Below, in pieces: positions 12,085-26,029 of a stretch of 64,000 bases of DNA; position 1 is the first letter of the stretch, and each line of letters begins with the position of its first letter. The position numbers were made by a program, and so were the translations under genes. This DNA comes from Echinarachnius parma (taxonomy: Eukaryota; Echinodermata; Echinoidea; Clypeasteroida; Echinarachniidae): positions 62,001 through 126,000 of the forward strand of contig JBAMJV010000838.1 of the NCBI GenBank assembly GCA_037951105.1, written 5' to 3'. Below the pieces are notes generated by a model. The model was not told the DNA's origin. It worked only from the letters and a program-made list of their open reading frames with translations, and made no database searches.

Positions 12085-12602
12085 GGCCCAATGTCAGTTT
12101 CCGACAATGGCCCAACACCGAATCCTGACATAGCACAGATATCAAATTCTGATGTGGGCTCGACGTTAAAATGTCCGCCAGCCCAACATCGTCACCACGT
12201 CATTTTGTGATATTGGCATAACGTCAATTTGCGACAATGGCCCAACATCAACTCATGACATTGGACCAACATAACATTATGATGTGGGCTCGAGGTTAAA
12301 ATGTCCGCTAGCCCAACATTGTCACAACATCATTCTGTGTTGTCGGGCCAATGTCAATTTCCAACAATGGCCCAACACCGAATCCTGACATAGGACAGAT
12401 ATCAAATTCTGATGTGGGCTCGACGTTAAAAAGTCCGCCAGCCCAACATCAGCGCAGTGTTTTTGTTGTCTGCTGGCCCAACGTCATTTTGCGATTTCGG
12501 CCCAACATCAATTATTGACAATGGCGCAATGTCAGCTCCAACGTATGCCCAACATCGATTACTGACGTTGAGAGAACATCAAGTTCTGACGTTGGCCCGA
12601 CT
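12085..12602. repeat. GCCCAACATC minisatellite, left part
   Basis: Short units of about 25 bp (such as 'tggcccaacatcaattctga') are arranged in a longer pattern of about 125 bp, marked by 'gatgtgggctcgacgttaaa' near 12158, 12282 and 12411. The same array continues at 22429, on the other side of the piggyBac element. Confidence 0.8.
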
Positions 12603-12622
12603 TTAACCCGTTTACTACGGGG

Positions 12623-12681
12623 CCCGAGAATTCTCGGTTCCCGTGGAGCCTACTCACAGACGGGAACCGAGATTTCTCGGG
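12623..12681. repeat. Subterminal inverted repeat of the piggyBac left end
   Basis: Two 22-bp arms (12623-12644 and 12660-12681, one mismatch, core CCCGAGAATTCTCGGTTCCC) are separated by 15 bp, just inside the left terminal repeat. piggyBac elements commonly carry internal repeats that help bind transposase, so this is a candidate transposase-binding site. I do not see an equally good copy at the right end. Confidence 0.75.
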
Positions 12682-13399
12682 TCCGAGAAAGGGCTAGTTT
12701 AATTGCATAAAAATACATCTATTTTCCTTCTAAATTAAATATAAATTATATGGATACAAACCTTGATCTCTTGGCTACATGCATCTCAATTTTTACCGAC
12801 TGTAGTTGTGTATTTTTCGTTTTATTACAAGTTTAGCATGGAAATGCATGAGTCCTCTTTCAGGATATTCGTATACAAACACATACAAGTGAGTTTATGC
12901 AATTTTGACTGGATTTTGGTTTCGCTGGGTCTATTATTACCTAGAACTGTGTAAGCCGGACATTATGATTTTACAAGCAGCGAATTCCAAACTCGCTCTG
13001 TGTATCTTTTGTACACGGCACGCGCGCACACGTACTTACACAATGAGATCGATCGATATTCATTCACGCCTATACACGGTACTGGGCCCAGAATTGAATA
13101 GCTTACAGTGTTATAAGCCGTCTCGCTCGCGGTAAGCCCTAGCTCTGATCTCCAGGTCATTCATGCGTATACAGGCTACCGGGCCGGTTTATTATTTAGG
13201 ATATTAGCTAGTCTCGATCTAGTCATTCCCATTATTTCAATGCAAGCTTGTCGGATATCAACTGCGCATCGTGCCATAAAGTCTCGGATTTTTACTATTT
13301 AGTACAACGTTTTGATTTTCATGAGTAGTTTGTTTCACAAATTAGTTCTCAATTCGTTGGTAATAGCTTATCACTATCAATGTAACATCGTATCTCAAA

Positions 13400-15673
13400 A
13401 TGTCTCGTCATGGAACGAAGTCTCTGTTTAGCGTTGAAGATGCTCGAGAAGCGATCCTTGACTCGGACTCTGAAAATGAATTTGATAAAATGGACTTATC
13501 AAGCGAAGAAGAGTATTCGTCGGACGTAGAAAATGAACAATATGAAACCACGACGTTCGATGATTTCTTTGAATCGGAGAATACAGCAGAGTCCACGAAT
13601 GGAAATACTCATGTAAACCCCGCCAGCGCTCGTAACGATACCCTCGATCCAGACCGAACCGACCGGGGAGTTAGGGGGGACCAACATGCAGCCGAGCCCA
13701 TTGCGACCGCTTCCGTGCCGGGGGATAGCGGGAACAAGCGTCGTCGAGTCGCAGCTGCAGAGCCAGTGGGGCGGACCTGGGAGGATAACCCATCTGACGG
13801 ACCTCAACACTTCGAGTTTACAGGCACCCCTGGTATCAGTCCTGATACAGGCCTGTCACCAACTTCAACTCCGCTGGACTGTTATCTCAAATTTGTGTCA
13901 AAGGAAACATTTGAGGAAGTTGCAGTTGAGACCAACAAATACGCGTCTTCGGTCCTGAGAGAATCCCCTCCATCGCCATCATCACCAGCCAAGAACTGGA
14001 CCAGAACTAGTGCAGGTATGTACAGTCTAAGACTTGTATTTTGTTAATCCAGAAATAATATCAGAATTACCTTTACTAAACATACAATTGATATGTATTA
14101 TTTCTGTTTTTCTTCAGCATATGAATAAAAAAGGGTTTCTATTATCTTATTTATTTTCAATTGTAATGTAAGAAGATTGTAAGACTAAGAAGATGTTCTG
14201 TAACTACATGTATGTGGCATAGTGTTGACAAAAAGACCTTTTCAAATGTTAGTTTGATATTTATAGTGAAGTTTATGACTCGTGTCATTTTTACATGTAT
14301 GAAGAGTATGAAGTATTGAAGAATTGTTTTTTCTTTCTTTTTATTTTGCAGGAGAGCTCATCATCTTCTGGGCGTTATGCATGCTCATGGGAGTCGTCGG
14401 GAAACCTGCAATCCATCTCTACTGGTCTACCAGGAACATCCTTGCCACCCCTTTCTTCGGCCAGACTATGACGAGGGACCGCTTCACTCTTCTTCTCCGC
14501 TTCCTTCACTTCAATGATAACAACCAGGCCAAGCAGCGCAGTGACCCAAGCTACGACCCGCTCTTCAAACTCCGGCCATTTTATGACGCAGTAACGACAG
14601 CGTTCCATAAAGTCTTCACACCATTTCGCTCCATCGCGATCGACGAGGCCCTCATCAAGTTCTATGGGCGCCTGAGCTTCAAGACATATAACCCCCGCAA
14701 GCCAGCAAAGTATGGCATGAAAGCGTATAAGATATGTGATCCGACTGGATATACGTGGAAATTTAGACTTTACACCGGTAAAGCTAAGGACACCATTGTT
14801 GGACTTGTGATGTCAATGATGACAGGACTTTTGGACAAAGGATACCGCCTTTTCATGGACAATTGGTACACAAGTCCTACACTTTTTGCAGAACTTTTCA
14901 AGCGGAGGACCCATGCTTGTGGAACTGTTAGAGCAAATAGACGTGAAATGCCTAAAAATCTGAAACCGGCTCAAAAGCTAACCCGTGGGATGTCCATCTT
15001 CAGACGATCTAAGGAACTGCTCGCCATGCTGTGGTTTGATAAACGTGATGTAACAATGCTGAGCACTCTCCATACCAACACCTTCAGTGATACACAGAAA
15101 AAACATCCTGTGACAGGGGAAAACATTCAAAAACCAGACGTTGTTCTCGATTATAACAAATACATGGGTGGAGTAGACTTGTCAGACTTTCTAACTAACA
15201 AATACGCAGATATGAGAAAATCTCTCAAGTGGTATAAAAAACTCATATTTCATCTGAACGATTTGGCGGTGACGAATGCGTACATTGTGTACTGCCATGT
15301 ATCAGACAGGAATGTAGACCATTTAAACTTTGTCATAGACCTCATCGAGCAGATGATTGCCTTTGGCAACCAGCTTGCGCAGGACCGACCGCGACCAGTC
15401 CGATCTGGGAGGAGATGCAATAAGGAAAACGTACTAAGGCTGGAATTTTCAGAATCTCAACATTGGCCCATGCATGTCCCTCCTACAGCAAATAAGCCAG
15501 ACGCAACTCGACCATGTGTTGCGTGCAAGCCTAAGCCGCTAGGAAAACGGAAGCAAAAAGGAGATCAAACATCACGCCCTGAATCAAGATTTATGTGCAG
15601 AAAGTGTGAAGTCCCTCTCCACATCCTTTGCTTTGAACGATACCACACCAAAGCAAATTATCGCTCAGGATAG
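13400..15673 (+). CDS. piggyBac transposase, two exons, 645 aa
   Basis: Exon 1 is 13400-14015 and exon 2 is 14352-15673. The intron starts GTATGT and ends TTTTGCAG; the split codon (phase 1) restores Gly206 and the frame. The N-terminal 200 residues are acidic and low-complexity (DSDSENEFD, SSEEEYSSD), as is usual in this family. The DDE core carries Asp303 (IDEALIKFYGR), Asp375 (FMDNWYTSP) and Asp481 (YNKYMGGVDLSD), matching the three catalytic aspartates of piggyBac in motif and spacing. A C-terminal cysteine-rich zinc-binding domain follows (Cys594, Cys597, Cys621, Cys624, His629, Cys632, His637), used in this family for end binding. The product would cut and paste DNA at TTAA in the nucleus. 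The start was chosen as the first ATG of the acidic leader. No stop or frameshift is visible, and it sits inside matching terminal repeats, so it is a transposon gene rather than a domesticated host copy. Confidence 0.93.
14016..14351 (+). other. Intron of the piggyBac transposase
   Basis: 336 bp, GT...AG, AT-rich, with a pyrimidine-rich stretch (ttttttctttctttttattttgcag region) before the acceptor. Stop codons follow in the exon-1 frame soon after the donor, so splicing is needed for a complete protein. Confidence 0.85.
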
Positions 15674-15989
15674 TACAGAACTTGATGATCTTAATCCTTG
15701 TTGTTAGGCTACATGTAATCATCAGTTACCAAAGACACATGAAACATAAATACATTGAATAATTTGGAATAACAAAATGGGTTAATTATTCTGTATAGAT
15801 CTGCTTTCATTTGATGCATCGTATTTAATTCATGTTTTCATATCTATGCCATTGTTGCCATAACATTATTTCACTAATTGTATGTATAGATGATCAAATT
15901 GATTTATTTGTGGATACACGATCTTTCCTTATTTATTACAATGATTGAGTTTATTTGTATAATGTGTCTCTTCACTCACATACATACCG

Positions 15990-16395
15990 TGAAGCGACTT
16001 TATAAGAACACTTACTGATTATTACATTGAGATGAAAGAATTGAATATTTCTTTATGGACATTTGATATTCCCAGCATGTATCTGCTCATAAGGTTACAA
16101 ATGACCTTATAAGAACGCTAAATGTTTTATTACTTTGTGATGAAATAATTAAATTTTCCTTGATGGACATGTGATTTTTCCAGCATGTATCTGCTCATGA
16201 TGAGGAGCCGCTACGAGTGACTTTATAAGAACACTTGTTTATTACGTTGAGGTGAAAGAATTCAATATCTATTTATGGACATGTGATATTTCCAGCGTGT
16301 ATCTGCATCTCATGGATCTACATGTACGAGTGACTTATTGTTATTACCTTGACATGAAAATATTTCTTCCGACATGAGATATTCCCAGCATGTGA
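15990..16395. repeat. Three to four diverged repeats of about 120 bp, 3' of the transposase
   Basis: Recurring words are 'tttataagaacactt', 'gatgaaagaattgaatat', 'tggacatgtgatattccc' and 'agcatgtatctgctcat'. This lies within the piggyBac element, between the stop codon and the (GAT)n blocks. Confidence 0.7.
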
Positions 16396-17150
16396 TATGT
16401 AAATGTATGAAATGTTTTGTGTAAATCTTATGACGGATCAACAAGTGACATTGAACACTTCAGATTAGTACAGTATTTATTTTGACTCATACTTTGTGTA
16501 CCTTTACTTTATATTTTGTTATTATAGGTATGCTTTCTGTCCAACAACATGATCTTGTAATTTATAAATTGTGTAAAATTGTACATTGCTGTCAATTCTC
16601 GTATCTACTCACAGACATGTTCTTCATGAATTGATTTTTTCTAAATTGTAATAATTTATTCATGACCATTGGAAGAAATATGTATCAAGACTTGCCTTTT
16701 GCAATATTTTGATGTACATAATTTGAATTTGAAAATGTAATTACTTGATATTTCATATGCAAAAATACATACTACATATCTTTGAATTAATTATGTAGAT
16801 CTTGTATCAACATGAGCATGGAATATACTGAAGTACTCAAGTGAACTATACTCACAGCATGGACATAAATATCAGGAGGATGATATATTGTTTGATAAGA
16901 ATTATTTGTCATCATAATAAATGCACAAAAATGAAATGTAATGTGCAATCATCATGGAGTTTGAATATGTAGTAGTATGCATCTTTCATAATAAATATTG
17001 GGTGTCACCTAGTAATGACATCGACAAGTTGAGTAAATTCATGGAATAAAGTGATGTGTTTTTGTATGATTACATAACTAAATGGAATGTTCTCTGCTTA
17101 AATTTGTGCTTACACTGATTGGATAAGTTGCAATGATGTCGGTAACTGGT
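16396..17150 (+). other. Transposase 3' region, candidate poly(A) signals
   Basis: AT-rich and non-coding. AATAAA occurs near 16917, 16990 and 17045. Any could end the transposase mRNA, but the sequence alone does not choose between them. Confidence 0.4.
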
Positions 17151-17154
17151 TCAT

Positions 17155-17955
17155 CACTGATGATGATAATGATGATGATGAAGGTGATACTGATAATGAT
17201 GATGACGATTGATGATGATAATGATATCGATGGTGATAATGCTGATGATAGTAATGAAAATGATGCTGATGAAGATGATGACGAGTATGATAATGATGAT
17301 GACGATAATGATGAGGATTATGATACTGATGATGACGATGATGATGATAATGATAAAATGATGAAAATGATGATGATCGTGTCGATGATGATGATGATAA
17401 GAATGAAATTCACGATGATGATACTGATGAAGATGATGACGAGTGTGATAATGATGACGAGTATGATAATGATGACGATTATGATACTGATGATGACGAT
17501 AATGATGATAATGATGCTGATAATGATGACGATGATGATGATGATAATGATAAAATGATGAAAATGATGATGATCGTGTCGATGATGCTGATGAAGATGA
17601 TGATGATGATAAGAATGAAATTCACGATGATGATACTGATGAAGATGATGACGAGTGTGATAATGATGACGAGTATGATAATGATGACGATTATGATACT
17701 GATGATGACGATAATGATGCTGATACTGATGATAATGATACTGATAATGATGATGACGATGATGATGATGATAATGATAAAATGATGATAATGATGATCG
17801 TGTCGATGATGCTGATGAATGAAATTAACGATGATTATACTGATGAAGATGATGACGATTATGATAATGATGACGATGATGATAATGATGATGATAACGA
17901 TGATGATGATGATAATGATATCGATGATGATGATGGTAATGATGATAATGATGAT
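17155..17955. repeat. (GAT)n-rich block A
   Basis: About 800 bp of imperfect GAT repeats with longer internal periodicity (for example 'aagaatgaaattcacgatga' twice). The Met/Asp-rich open frames across it are artefacts of trinucleotide composition. Confidence 0.9.
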
Positions 17956-18718
17956 GAACTAAAACATATAAAAGAATACTGTCCTTTTTTAAATACATGC
18001 TTTTGCAAGCAAAACATATTCATTTTATTTCAATCGTTCTAATATGCCTTGACAAAAACTCGCCATGATTATAAACATATATTGTGTGTGTTTATATACG
18101 CTTATGACACATTATCATCGCTTTAGTTTGGGAATCTTTTGCGACGCAATCATTGCATTATTTTCGTTGAGCTACAAATGAAATTTCATGTATCTTTAGA
18201 ACTATGAAAAATATTCTACCCACAACTAATAAACAACTAACTGTTTAATCCTTTCTTTCTCAAGAAAAAATATTCAAAGCACCGCATAATATGCGGTACT
18301 TTGATTAGCGCTATATTTGAGTTTTGTTTGATTTGTTTGGGTATTGATTTCTGCGGAACACTTTCATTTCCTATAAACAATACGCGCGTAATCTGAAAGT
18401 GCGCAATGCGTCCACGGTTTATTGAAATACAACAACTCTCACTTCTTTTATCTTTTATAATGGAGACCGTCAGGCCATCCTTATATTTAATCACAAAGGA
18501 AAGCATCACTAGAGTTTACGCGAACAATTACACTAGAACTTGCACTTCCTGTGCACAATACATGGGCACTCAAAGTGGGCCACGCCTTATCGGTCTATTG
18601 AAAAATGACATCTCGATCCTCTCTTATCTTTGTCAATAGAGACCGCGCGTCACACCATCCATTCAAAATTTATCACAAAGGAGCGCATCAGTAGGCATCA
18701 GTAAAGATTAGGTTATCA
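17956..18718. repeat. Duplicated segment inside piggyBac, copy A
   Basis: Nearly the same sequence returns at about 19655-20352, including 'atatgccttgacaaaaact', the palindrome ACCGCATAATATGCGGT (18282-18298) and 'taaagattaggtt'. Each copy follows a (GAT)n block, so block plus segment was duplicated as a unit. An open frame of about 90 codons on the minus strand exists in both copies, but nothing in it suggests a protein. Confidence 0.85.
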
Positions 18719-18727
18719 GCCCAACAA

Positions 18728-18878
18728 TTAGCTTGGTGCACCTATAGGGTTGCCCGCCGCTAGTATGCTCCCCGAGGAGTTGAGAATGTGTACAAGATAA
18801 TTGTGCGGGTCTGGCTGTACCATATGACCAGGGGTAATAATAATTAGAGGCTGTTCTGCTATATAATAGCTATATATA

Positions 18879-18945
<67 letters not shown>
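18728..18945 (+). mobile_element. SINE-like element with (TTA)n tail
   Basis: It begins 'agcttggtgcacctataggg', shares its body with 31488-31636 and its 3' half with 6780-6916, and ends in a (TTA)n run at about 18880-18945. It sits at the junction between the two internal duplicates of the piggyBac element. No clear tRNA A/B boxes are visible, so it may be a SINE of other origin or the 3' end of an L2-like LINE. Confidence 0.65.
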
Positions 18946-18946
<1 letters not shown>

Positions 18947-19084
18947 GCTATACACCACTGATTTCATAAATATTTTGTATGATTGTACTTATATTTTAAT
19001 ATATATAAAAAGTTGATTGATTAGTTATATGATTCAAAACAACCTGAAACAAATGTAAATTAGACTTCCGCAAATTTGTAAAAT

Positions 19085-19655
19085 TATGAGTGACGATGAT
19101 GCTGATGAAGATGATGGTAATGATGATGATGATGATGATGATGATAATGATGATAAAAATGAAATTGACGATGATGATACTGATTAAGATGATGACGATT
19201 ATGATAATGATGATGACGATTATAATAATGATAATGATGATGATGATGATAATGATGATAACGATGATGATGATGATAATGATATCGATGATGATGATGG
19301 TAATGATGATAATGTTATCGATGGTGATAATGATAATGACCATGATCTTAGTGATGGTGATGATGATGATGGTAATGATGATAATGATGATAAGAATTAA
19401 ATTGACGATGATGATGCTGATGAAGATGATGACGATTATGATAATGATGATGACGATTATAATAATGATAATGATGATGATGATGATAATGATGATAACG
19501 ATGATGATGATGATAATGATATCGATGATGATGATGGTAATGATGATAATGTTATCGCTGGTGATAATGATAATGATAATGACCATGATCTTAGTGATGG
19601 TGATGATGATGATGATAAGAATGAAATTGACTATGAGGATGCTGATGAAGATGAT
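19085..19655. repeat. (GAT)n-rich block B
   Basis: About 570 bp of imperfect GAT repeat with an internal duplication of roughly 240 bp (same word order from 19190 and 19430). This is the counterpart of block A. Confidence 0.9.
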
Positions 19656-20352
19656 GAAATTTATTCCAATCGTTCTAATATGCCTTGACAAAAACTTGCC
19701 ATGATTATAAACATATTTTGTGTGTTTATATACGCTTATGACACGTTATCAACGCTTTAGTTTGGGAATCTTTTGTGACGCAATCATTGCATTATTTCCG
19801 TTGAGCTACAAATGAAATTGCATGTATCCTGAGGACTATGAAAAATATTCCACCCACAACTAATGAACAACTAACTGTTTAATCCTTTCTTTTCAAGAAA
19901 AAATTCAAAGCACCGCATAATATGCGGTACTTTGATTAGCGCTATATTTGAGTTTTGTTTGATTTGTTTGAGTATTGATTTCTGCGGAACACTTTCATTT
20001 CCTATAAACAATACGCGCGTAATCTGAAAGTGTGCCATGCGTCCACGGTCTATTGAAATACAACAACTCTCACTTCTTTTATCTTTTATAATGGAGACCG
20101 TCAGGCCATCCATATATTTAATCACAAAGGAAAGCATCACTAGGGTTTACGCGAACAATTAGGCTACACTAGAACTTGCAATTCCTGTGCACAATACATG
20201 CGCACTCAAAGTGGGCCACGCCTTATCGGTCTATTGAAAAATGACATCTCGATCCTCTCTTATCTTTGACAATAGAGACCGCGCGTCACACCATCCATTC
20301 AAAATGTATCACAAAGGAGCGCATCAGTAGGCACCAGTAAAGATTAGGTTAA
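19656..20352. repeat. Duplicated segment inside piggyBac, copy B
   Basis: Closely matches 17956-18718 with scattered substitutions and small indels, including the 'gcataatatgc' palindrome. It ends at 'taaagattaggtt' like copy A. Confidence 0.85.
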
Positions 20353-20572
20353 ACAAATATTTGTAAAATTATAAATAAATACATGAATAAATATATCAAT
20401 ACGTAAATAATATATATATACAGATATATATATATATTCCTTCAAAACTAATTAATAACTATTTAATCCTTTCTTGAATTGAATAAAGACTTTACCAATG
20501 AATTATAGAGTCCAAATTTATTTTATTGACTTTTTTATATAATATATATTTCATAGATTTTTTCATAGATTA

Positions 20573-22060
<1,488 letters not shown>

Positions 22061-22064
22061 AGCT

Positions 22065-22330
22065 AGCTGTGCATGCCGAGCAGCCAGCGCCACACAGCCA
22101 CCAGGCCGGACAGCGCGGGCGGGCAATCCGCTGCGATCGAGGCCAGGCTACTCAGTGGCTGCGTGGCGTGGGGAGCGGAGAGAGCTCCGTATAATTTGCC
22201 TCTGTTCATGCTGATGTCAAAACAAGGAATGAATTGCGCATGCGCGAAAGACGTCACCAGCTGCATGCACTGATGAATAGTGCGTTCGCTAATTCGGTCT
22301 TGGCTCGCACACGCGGCCACATGCAGACCG
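22065..22330. promoter_or_regulatory. GC-rich CpG-dense patch near the piggyBac right end
   Basis: This stretch is clearly more GC- and CpG-rich than its surroundings. It contains 'ttgcgcatgcgcgaa' (the NRF-1 consensus GCGCATGCGC) and 'gacgtcac' (CRE-like) within about 20 bp, near 22237-22257. Promoter activity is an inference; no transcript is visible. Confidence 0.35.
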
Positions 22331-22428
22331 CTGGGCTTTTGTTGGGGGCTTCGGTTTCTCGCACAGTGAAAAGAATCTCGTTTTCAGGGTAGGAAATGGT
22401 GCTTATATAGACGTAGTAAACGGGTTAA

Positions 22429-22735
22429 AATGTCCGCCAGCCCAACATTGTCTCAACATCATTTTGTCATGGTGGCCCAATGTCAATTTCCGCCAATGGC
22501 GCAACATAAAATCCTGACGTTGGCCCGACATTAAAATGTCCGCCAGCCCGACATTAGCCCAACGTTATTTGTTTGATGTTGGCCCAACATCAAATATTGA
22601 CGTTGGCCCGACGTTTGAATGTCCGCCAACCCAACATTGGCCCAACGTCATTTGTTGATGCTGGACCAACATCAACATTTGACAATGGCCCAATGTCAAA
22701 CGTCCAACGTAGGACCAACATCAAACACGTACAAA
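22429..22735. repeat. GCCCAACATC minisatellite, right part
   Basis: Same repeat as 12085-12602, with 'tgtccgccagcccaac' recurring at about 22431, 22537 and 22619. Continuous with the left part before the piggyBac insertion. Confidence 0.85.
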
Positions 22736-22857
22736 GAAATTTGAATACATGCATAGATTCCACGTTCGATCCATACATTTTGTTTAACCTTTCCAGTCAT
22801 TCATAGTTCATAATTCTATAAATATCCTATTTCTACACCTATTGCCTAATCCTAAAC

Positions 22858-24055
22858 TAGACTGTGGGCTGACTAGCAAAAAGGTGCTTAGTTTTCGAGT
22901 TTCGTGGTCCCCCAAAGGGTACCACTTGCTGTATGCTGTAAAATTTGTCTAAAAATATATGCATTTATCTGAACCCACTTGTCGGTTGCATAATTTGGAG
23001 AAGAAAATTAAAATTTATAAAATAGTTGCAGTATTTGCAACTGAATGTTCTTGAACGGATATGTATGCAACCAATAATAGATGGCTGTACTAATCATTGT
23101 GAGCACTGCAGGCACACTGTGCATGCACACAATCGGTGCAAGCGTGTGCATGTGATGTGGTGTGTGAAGTGTGTACTGTGTGTGAGCGTGTGTGTCTGTG
23201 TGTAATACCAATGGCGTATTTCCAGTGTACACAACCTCGTTCGATAACTTGTTGAAATGAAATTCTCTATTAAGACAAAAAATGTAGTCTGCTAGATGCT
23301 TGGCTATGTATAATATGTGCATTTCAAATATGACTTATTTGATCATTCCGAGATCGTAGAAGAAAGGGTTCATAATATAATACTAGTAGTATTACTTCTG
23401 TGGAATGCCCATGCATAACTGCACACCAAATTATGTCGACGAGCTTTCATTTTGATTAGGAAAATAAATGTACTTTTTATATGGTTATCTGATATAAAGA
23501 CAAGTGTGATCAATTAAAACATCGACACCAATCGTATCATACGGAGCAAATTATTGAGTAATTAACAGTTAGTTCAACTTGAAGTATAAAGCCATTATTC
23601 TTCTTGAATATACAATCTTCAATTTTAAAGTCTGTTAGCAGATGTTTACTATTATAGTATCATTCCAAATGGTCCAAATAATACAAGCGTAATGTATCCA
23701 ATGTTTCATAATTAAGATCAAACAATAATGAGGAAAATATTATGTTTTAAGCATAAATCATTGTAAATATGTACATGAGTGACTGTATAGTTATTTGAAA
23801 AAACCGACACATTATTTGAGATTGTTGACACGCTTTCTAATTCTAGAAGTGATCAGGGCTTGGACATTCCACATAAGTACTATTAGATTATGAACCCTTT
23901 CTTCTACGATCTCGGAATGATCAAATAAGTCATATTTGAAATGCACATATTACACACAGCCAAGCATTTAGCAGACTACATTTGTCTAAATAGAGAATTT
24001 CATTTCAACAAGTTATGGAGCAGTCACACGAGGCTTGCGACGACCTGCAACAAGA
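22858..24055 (+). mobile_element. Interspersed repeat, copy 1, with nested insertion
   Basis: It begins 'tagactgtgggctgac' and ends around 'cgacgacctgcaaca'. The same sequence is present in reverse orientation at 33553-33975. Comparison shows copy 1 is split by a 767-bp insertion (23247-24013). The class is not identified. A TG-rich patch lies near 23140-23200. Confidence 0.75.
23247..24013. mobile_element. Inverted-repeat element inside the interspersed repeat
   Basis: The ends ACTTGTTGAAATGAAATTCT and complement extend into inverted arms of about 130 bp (23247-23377 and 23886-24013), bordered by TA on both sides. The related copy at 33.6 kb lacks it and reads straight through this point, apart from one extra A. 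Non-coding AT-rich interior. Consistent with a TA-targeting MITE. Confidence 0.75.
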
Positions 24056-24966
24056 CAATAGAACTTATGAAGGGCCGATCATGTTCGAAACAACTAGACG
24101 TTTCATCAGAATGCAAATATCGCAATAAATTCGGTATTATTCCCAATTATAGCCATAAATAGGTTGTATGTATTACATTTAGGCTAAAGTAAACCTAACA
24201 TGTTATTTACCGTGCTTAAGGACGTTCCCCAGTTATGTTTGTGCGCATCCGAACTGCGCAGGTTGTTCAGATGAAGTGCGCAAATTCATACGCGCGTTTA
24301 CAGGGGGGTGTCACTGCTGCCAGAGTGCAGCGATTTTTGCTCACCGGAAGAGCCCACAACTGGTTGCATTATGGGCTACTTGGGAACTACAGTTAACCAA
24401 TCACAGAGTAGTTCAAACGCGTCGTCACGGGATCGAGGTCAATAAAACAAGTTCTTATGCATACGTCACAATGGCTCCCATTGTTCTCATAAGCGTGATG
24501 AAATCTAGGACAGTGCGCAGGAAAATAGGCGCGATAGTCTACGCACTGCATAGCATGATGATTGGTCCAGTATTTCTAGGTCACTACGCGATGACGTAGA
24601 GAAGTGGGCTACGGGAGCTTCAAAAATCGGTTCACTCCGCCATGTTGCCCATGTACAAAGTCTATGGGACACGTGACTTGCGCGCGTTAAGTGAGCCTTC
24701 TAGTTATAAACGGGTTGGTTTGTTTATTCATACTTCTATGCGCGTTTATCAATGACGTATGAATGGCTTTGCGCGTGTCTAATTGTGACGTATGAATATA
24801 TGTTTACGCACTTCTGCTATAGTACGCGCAAATGGCCCTTCGTGGTTTGAAAATGTTTGATGAGTAATTTGAGATTCAATCCATTGGTCTTCTTCACTGA
24901 AAAGACGGAGTAATATGTATGTTTTTGTTAATTTATGTTTTGCTCTGGATAGTATGTATAATAATA

Positions 24967-25526
24967 ATAATATTGACTGGCTTGTTCTTTCGTGATATAT
25001 CAGAAATATTGCATTCGCTAGGATCATATTGCACTCGTCTTCGACTCGTACAATATGCCCGGGGGGGGGGGGGGGGGGTACTCACGTATATTGGGTATAC
25101 GGGGATGTGCCGCTGGGAAGGGTGACTTTTTCAAGAAAGATCCTTAGACATGGGTCCCCTTTTCATCAAAAAAATCCTTAGACATGGGTCCCTTTTTTCA
25201 TATTTCCCATTTTATATACGGGATTTTGGGATTTGCCGATGTGAAATTGCAAAAATTTTCAAGCTCGCTACGCTCGCTAACTTACAACCACAAAATTTGC
25301 GGGAAATACACCCAAAACATGCGCCGCAGGCGAAAAAAAATCCTTAGACATGGGTCCATTTTTCGCAAAAGGACCCTTAGATGTGGGTATGGGTTTGGAG
25401 GTCTCAGCCGCACACCCTCGTCCGACTATAATCTGAGTACCCCCCCCCCCCCCCCCCCCCCCGGGACAATATGATCCTAGCGAATGCAATATTTCTGATA
25501 TACCACTCAAGGCCAGTCAATATTAT
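24967..25526. mobile_element. Poly-G-bearing inverted-repeat MITE
   Basis: The ends ATAATATTGACTGGC and complement continue as imperfect inverted arms of about 85 bp ('tatatcagaaatattgcatt', 'cgctaggatcatattg'), each running into a G or C homopolymer (about 25061-25078 and 25440-25462). The interior repeats 'ccttagacatgggtccc' about four times. The homopolymers face each other as G and C runs. No TSD is certain. Confidence 0.7.
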
Positions 25527-26029
25527 ATAAAGTAACTGATGGAGGTCCTCGTGTGACCAGACGAAAGCAAATTGTTAAGAATTTGGTGGAGTACCTGAAG
25601 TCCTCATAAAGATACTGACAGGAATACATCATAACCCATTCACAATTTGCATTTCAAGGTTTCGTGTGAGAAAACAACTGTACATTGAATTGCAACAAAT
25701 TTGGGCACAAATTGTGCAGATATTTTTTCTCTTACTTTTGACTCGTGTTAAACATTTTCACTGATACTAAGCATGATTTGTCCAAGAATTGTTTTTACAC
25801 TGTGAAACTATCAGTGGGTTAATTACCCCTGTTTTAGGGTTCTGTTTTGTTTTCTTTCTATGTACAAAGTACATCGCGACAGTTTACAGCATATCAACCA
25901 CTGCAACAACAAACAAATGCAATCTACAATCAACACTATTATAGATCAAGAATTATTTTTTCATTGGGAGGGCAGACTAATATGTTACAACTCCCCTTTC
26001 CTGATTTGTCTTCCTCCAGTAGGCCCACT

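Noticed and set aside
18237..18509. 90-codon minus-strand open frame conserved in two copies (also 19871-20140)
   Set aside because: Conservation is explained by recent duplication of the whole segment. No family resemblance.
17133..19704. Met/Asp- and Ile-rich open frames
   Set aside because: Products of (GAT)n composition inside the piggyBac element.
24276..24599. 107-codon open frame in the GC-rich left part of the TTAA element
   Set aside because: No domain, no relative in the window, and composition typical of non-coding element DNA.
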